Assembly: GCA_022565415.1 (NCBI GenBank) | Contig: JAIUMT010000046.1 | Location: forward strand, 1-15,230 | Source: Balneolales bacterium | GTDB taxonomy: Bacteria; Bacteroidota; Rhodothermia; Balneolales; HLUCCA01 | Direction of reading: 5' to 3' | DNA length: 15,230 nucleotides | In this document: piece by piece, positions 12,921-15,230 of the stretch | Position numbering within the stretch: the stretch's first letter is position 1 | Layout of the letters: every line of letters begins with the position of its first letter | Translations under genes and position numbers: made by a program | Notes under the pieces: model-generated | The model's database searches: none | What the model saw: only the letters and a program-made list of their open reading frames with translations | Told to the model about the DNA's origin: nothing

Positions 12921-15230
12921 CTACACGATAGGTAGCAATAGTTGGACACAGGCACCTCCCACTTTTCCATCGGTATTAATGATGTTAGACATATTCATTT
13001 TCCAGGGCAATTTCTTTTCTTTGGCCAGTAGTTCCAAGCGCTCTTTTATAAGTACTGTTCCAAGGGAAAGGCGATCTTGCTTCACCGATCCCGTATCAGG
13101 TTCAACCTCTTTTATTCCGGAGCCATCATCGCAGATGGATACCTTCAGTTGCTTGTTTTCGGCTCGGTCAATGTTAATTTTAATCGTGCCCTCTCTATTC
13201 TTTGGAATAATTCCGTGAATAATTGCGTTTTCAACAAAAGGTTGCAGTAGCATAGATGGGATTTTTGTTGTTTGCGGATCAACATTCTCATCGAAACTGT
13301 ACTCAAAATGAATGGGATGAAGGATGCGAACCGATTCCATCATCACGTAGAGCTTGAGTCGCTCGATTTCTTCACTGATAGATATTTGGCGTTTGTAGGT
13401 CATGTCGAGTTGCATTCGAATTAACTTGGAGAAATCAACCAATAAATCCGAAGCCTTTTCTTTATCGTCGAGCAGAATTTGATATCGAATGTTGTTCAGA
13501 ATGTTGAACACAAAGTGCGGATTCATCATAGCCTGTAGCGCCTGAAGCTCTAACTCATTGATTCTCGCCTGAATCGCATTTTTTTCTTTTTCTTGGTGTT
13601 GAACCTGGCGAACTCGCATCTGAAACGTGAGTATGATGGAGGCAACTATTAGAAGTGATACAAGTAACCAAACCCATGGCAACATCCACCAGGCCCGATT
13701 GATTTTGAACTCATAATAGACCGCTTCACTATTTACTTTTCCATCAGCAGAGTATGCCTGAACTTCGAATTTGTAGTCACCCGGTGGTACTGATCGATAC
13801 GAAACACCGGAATTCTGGGTAATGGACCAATCCGGAACATCCTCTGCTAAATTATGGAGCCTGTATCGGTAGTTTAGCCTCTGATTATCCCGAAACAGTA
13901 TTCCAGAAAAGTTGAAATTCCATTCGTTTTGGTCGTGATTAACATTTTTTTTCGTGTCAAGTGGCATCATTTTGTCATTTGCGAGTACCTCTTCGAAATG
14001 CAACGGGATCACCAGCTCCAGCTCACCGGGATCGTCCCTCATCAGAGTAAATAATCCACTCGAACCCCCTAACCAAACCTGATCACCTCTGGGCATAATA
14101 TGCAGAATCTGCATGTCGAACAGGGATCCACTATAAATGTTGATTCCATTTGGAAGCCGATCTATTTGAGGACCTAATTCTATTTCAGGTGATAGAGATA
14201 TCCGGTTGAGCCCTGTGCTGGTTGCCACCCACAGGTAATCGGATCCATCATACGAAATGGCGTTGATTAGATTGTCGGAAAGTCCGTGATCGGAATCAAT
14301 TATATGATAGCTGTTATCGGTTATATCAATTAAAATAACACCTTCTCCATAGGTCGCTATACCGATATAATCTCCCCAAAGGCGTGTTATGGAGTTGATT
14401 TGCGTGTTTTGAAGAAATGGTATACCACAGATTTCGAGAATTTCATCAAAATATCGATAAAGGCCTCTTGTTGTGCCAACCCAAACAGACTCATCCGGCC
14501 CTACAAGTACATCTGTAATTCGTTGGTACGCAATTGTTTCGGATTCGGAGGAGGCTTCGTGAAAATATCGCACTAGCGACGTGTTGGTGCCGGTTATAAT
14601 ATCCCCGTTTAGCATAGCAATAGATTTTATCGTATGCGCAGGGGTTTGGTTCTCAAAAAAAGCAATCTCAGGACTGATGGCAGTTCCGTTCGCATTAGGG
14701 TTGGGTTGTAGTGCGAAGAGTCCGCTAGCTGTGCCTACTAGAATGGAACCATCAGGTTTTTCATACATCGATTCTACACTGCTAACGATTGGTGCCAAAT
14801 TTATGCGGCCCGACCAGGCTAAGTCACCATCCGGATTGATGGCGTAAATCCACCCGGTTCTGGTTCCCAGCCACATGTAGCCATTTTTAGCAACAATACC
14901 CGATCGGATGGATGTATCTGGCAATTTTAAACTATAACCGGGATTTCGAATCGCCTCATAGCCCCGGTCAATTCGAAATACGCCGTTGTCTAGTGTGGAA
15001 ACCCAAATTGACTGTTGGGTGTCGAATGATATTGAAGTAACGGTTTCGCCGGGCAGCATAATTGTGACCAGCTCTCTGGTATTTTCACCATCATACCGAA
15101 AGAAATGAATTCCGTCTCCATACGTTCCAACAGCTAAATAGATTTTACTTCTACTTCGGTTTGCATACTGTATAGACGTGCTAATGCCCAATTGCTCATT
15201 GGATATCGTGTAGCCGTTCGTCCCATCCCC
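12921..15230 (-). CDS. Two-component-regulator propeller sensor histidine kinase (LytS/His_kinase family), 5' end outside window
   Basis: The visible 769 residues are the C-terminal part of a large membrane sensor kinase. The coding frame is open through the right edge (the residues before TTG 15191 continue as DGTNGYTISNEQ), so the true start lies beyond 15230. At least seven propeller repeats of the form (I/V)WxGTxxGLxR are seen (for example VWVGTTRGLYRYF and LWVATSTGLNRIS), then a Y_Y_Y domain (LNYRYRLHNL to VYYEFKI), one membrane helix (about 13620-13690), a coiled coil, and the His_kinase domain. The phosphoacceptor His is in MNPHFVFNILNNI (codon 13515-13517). The ATPase has the N box FVENAIIHG, DDGSGI, and LSLGTVLIKERLELL. 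Such kinases usually signal to a LytTR response regulator; none is found downstream here, so the partner may lie beyond the right edge. It ends in TAG. Confidence 0.93.
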   Translation of the reverse strand, partial: GDGTNGYTISNEQLGISTSIQYANRSRSKIYLAVGTYGDGIHFFRYDGENTRELVTIMLPGETVTSISFDTQQSIWVSTLDNGVFRIDRGYEAIRNPGYSLKLPDTSIRSGIVAKNGYMWLGTRTGWIYAINPDGDLAWSGRINLAPIVSSVESMYEKPDGSILVGTASGLFALQPNPNANGTAISPEIAFFENQTPAHTIKSIAMLNGDIITGTNTSLVRYFHEASSESETIAYQRITDVLVGPDESVWVGTTRGLYRYFDEILEICGIPFLQNTQINSITRLWGDYIGIATYGEGVILIDITDNSYHIIDSDHGLSDNLINAISYDGSDYLWVATSTGLNRISLSPEIELGPQIDRLPNGINIYSGSLFDMQILHIMPRGDQVWLGGSSGLFTLMRDDPGELELVIPLHFEEVLANDKMMPLDTKKNVNHDQNEWNFNFSGILFRDNQRLNYRYRLHNLAEDVPDWSITQNSGVSYRSVPPGDYKFEVQAYSADGKVNSEAVYYEFKINRAWWMLPWVWLLVSLLIVASIILTFQMRVRQVQHQEKEKNAIQARINELELQALQAMMNPHFVFNILNNIRYQILLDDKEKASDLLVDFSKLIRMQLDMTYKRQISISEEIERLKLYVMMESVRILHPIHFEYSFDENVDPQTTKIPSMLLQPFVENAIIHGIIPKNREGTIKINIDRAENKQLKVSICDDGSGIKEVEPDTGSVKQDRLSLGTVLIKERLELLAKEKKLPWKMNMSNIINTDGKVGGACVQLLLPIV

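Noticed and set aside
12782..12970. Minus-strand ORF of 62 codons overlapping the kinase end
   Set aside because: It overlaps the kinase's last codons in another frame and has no ribosome-binding site or recognisable sequence.
15189..15191. TTG as the start of the sensor kinase
   Set aside because: The frame upstream to the window edge stays open and reads as propeller-type sequence, so the gene continues beyond the window.

Overview
The window reads as chromosome from a member of the Bacteroidota/Balneolota (FCB) group. This is inferred from gene content, not from a marker gene: a fused CcoN-CcoO oxidase subunit, a single-haem CcoP, a two-component-regulator propeller/Y_Y_Y sensor kinase, a folK-deoxynucleoside kinase pair behind dnaA, and possible promoter -7 elements of the TAnnTTTG kind. 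It holds 13 confident protein genes (ccoNO counted once), one doubtful ORF, a probable replication origin, and one short tandem-repeat array.

Region 1 (1-5940, + strand) is a cbb3 cytochrome oxidase operon: ccoNO (fused catalytic and cytochrome c subunits), ccoQ, ccoP, ccoG, ccoH/fixH, then a TauE/SafE-like (DsbD_2-type) membrane protein. The most striking feature is an in-frame TAG at 600-602, codon 199 of ccoNO. It cuts the catalytic subunit seven codons before a CuB histidine, while every haem and copper ligand and the downstream frame are intact. Between fixH and the TauE-like gene lie 3.7 copies of a 36-bp unit, each carrying the inverted repeat TAAGTA-NN-TACTTA.

Region 2 (6076-8987, - strand) is a dnaA-folK-deoxynucleoside kinase operon followed by a small membrane-anchored protein that may have its own promoter. 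Region 3 (8988-9429) is the gene-free stretch upstream of dnaA with three perfect same-strand TTATCCACA boxes, the likely oriC. Region 4 (9430-10686, - strand) is prmC preceded by an unrecognised 127-residue protein, with a terminator-like hairpin between them.

Region 5 (10948-15230) has an exported probable beta-barrel protein (+), a HAD phosphatase converging on it (-), a 435-base stretch with one doubtful ORF, and a large propeller-type LytS-family sensor histidine kinase (-) that runs off the right edge. No tRNA, rRNA, insertion sequence, phage gene or CRISPR array was seen. The best candidates for something undescribed are the interrupted ccoNO and the 36-bp array.
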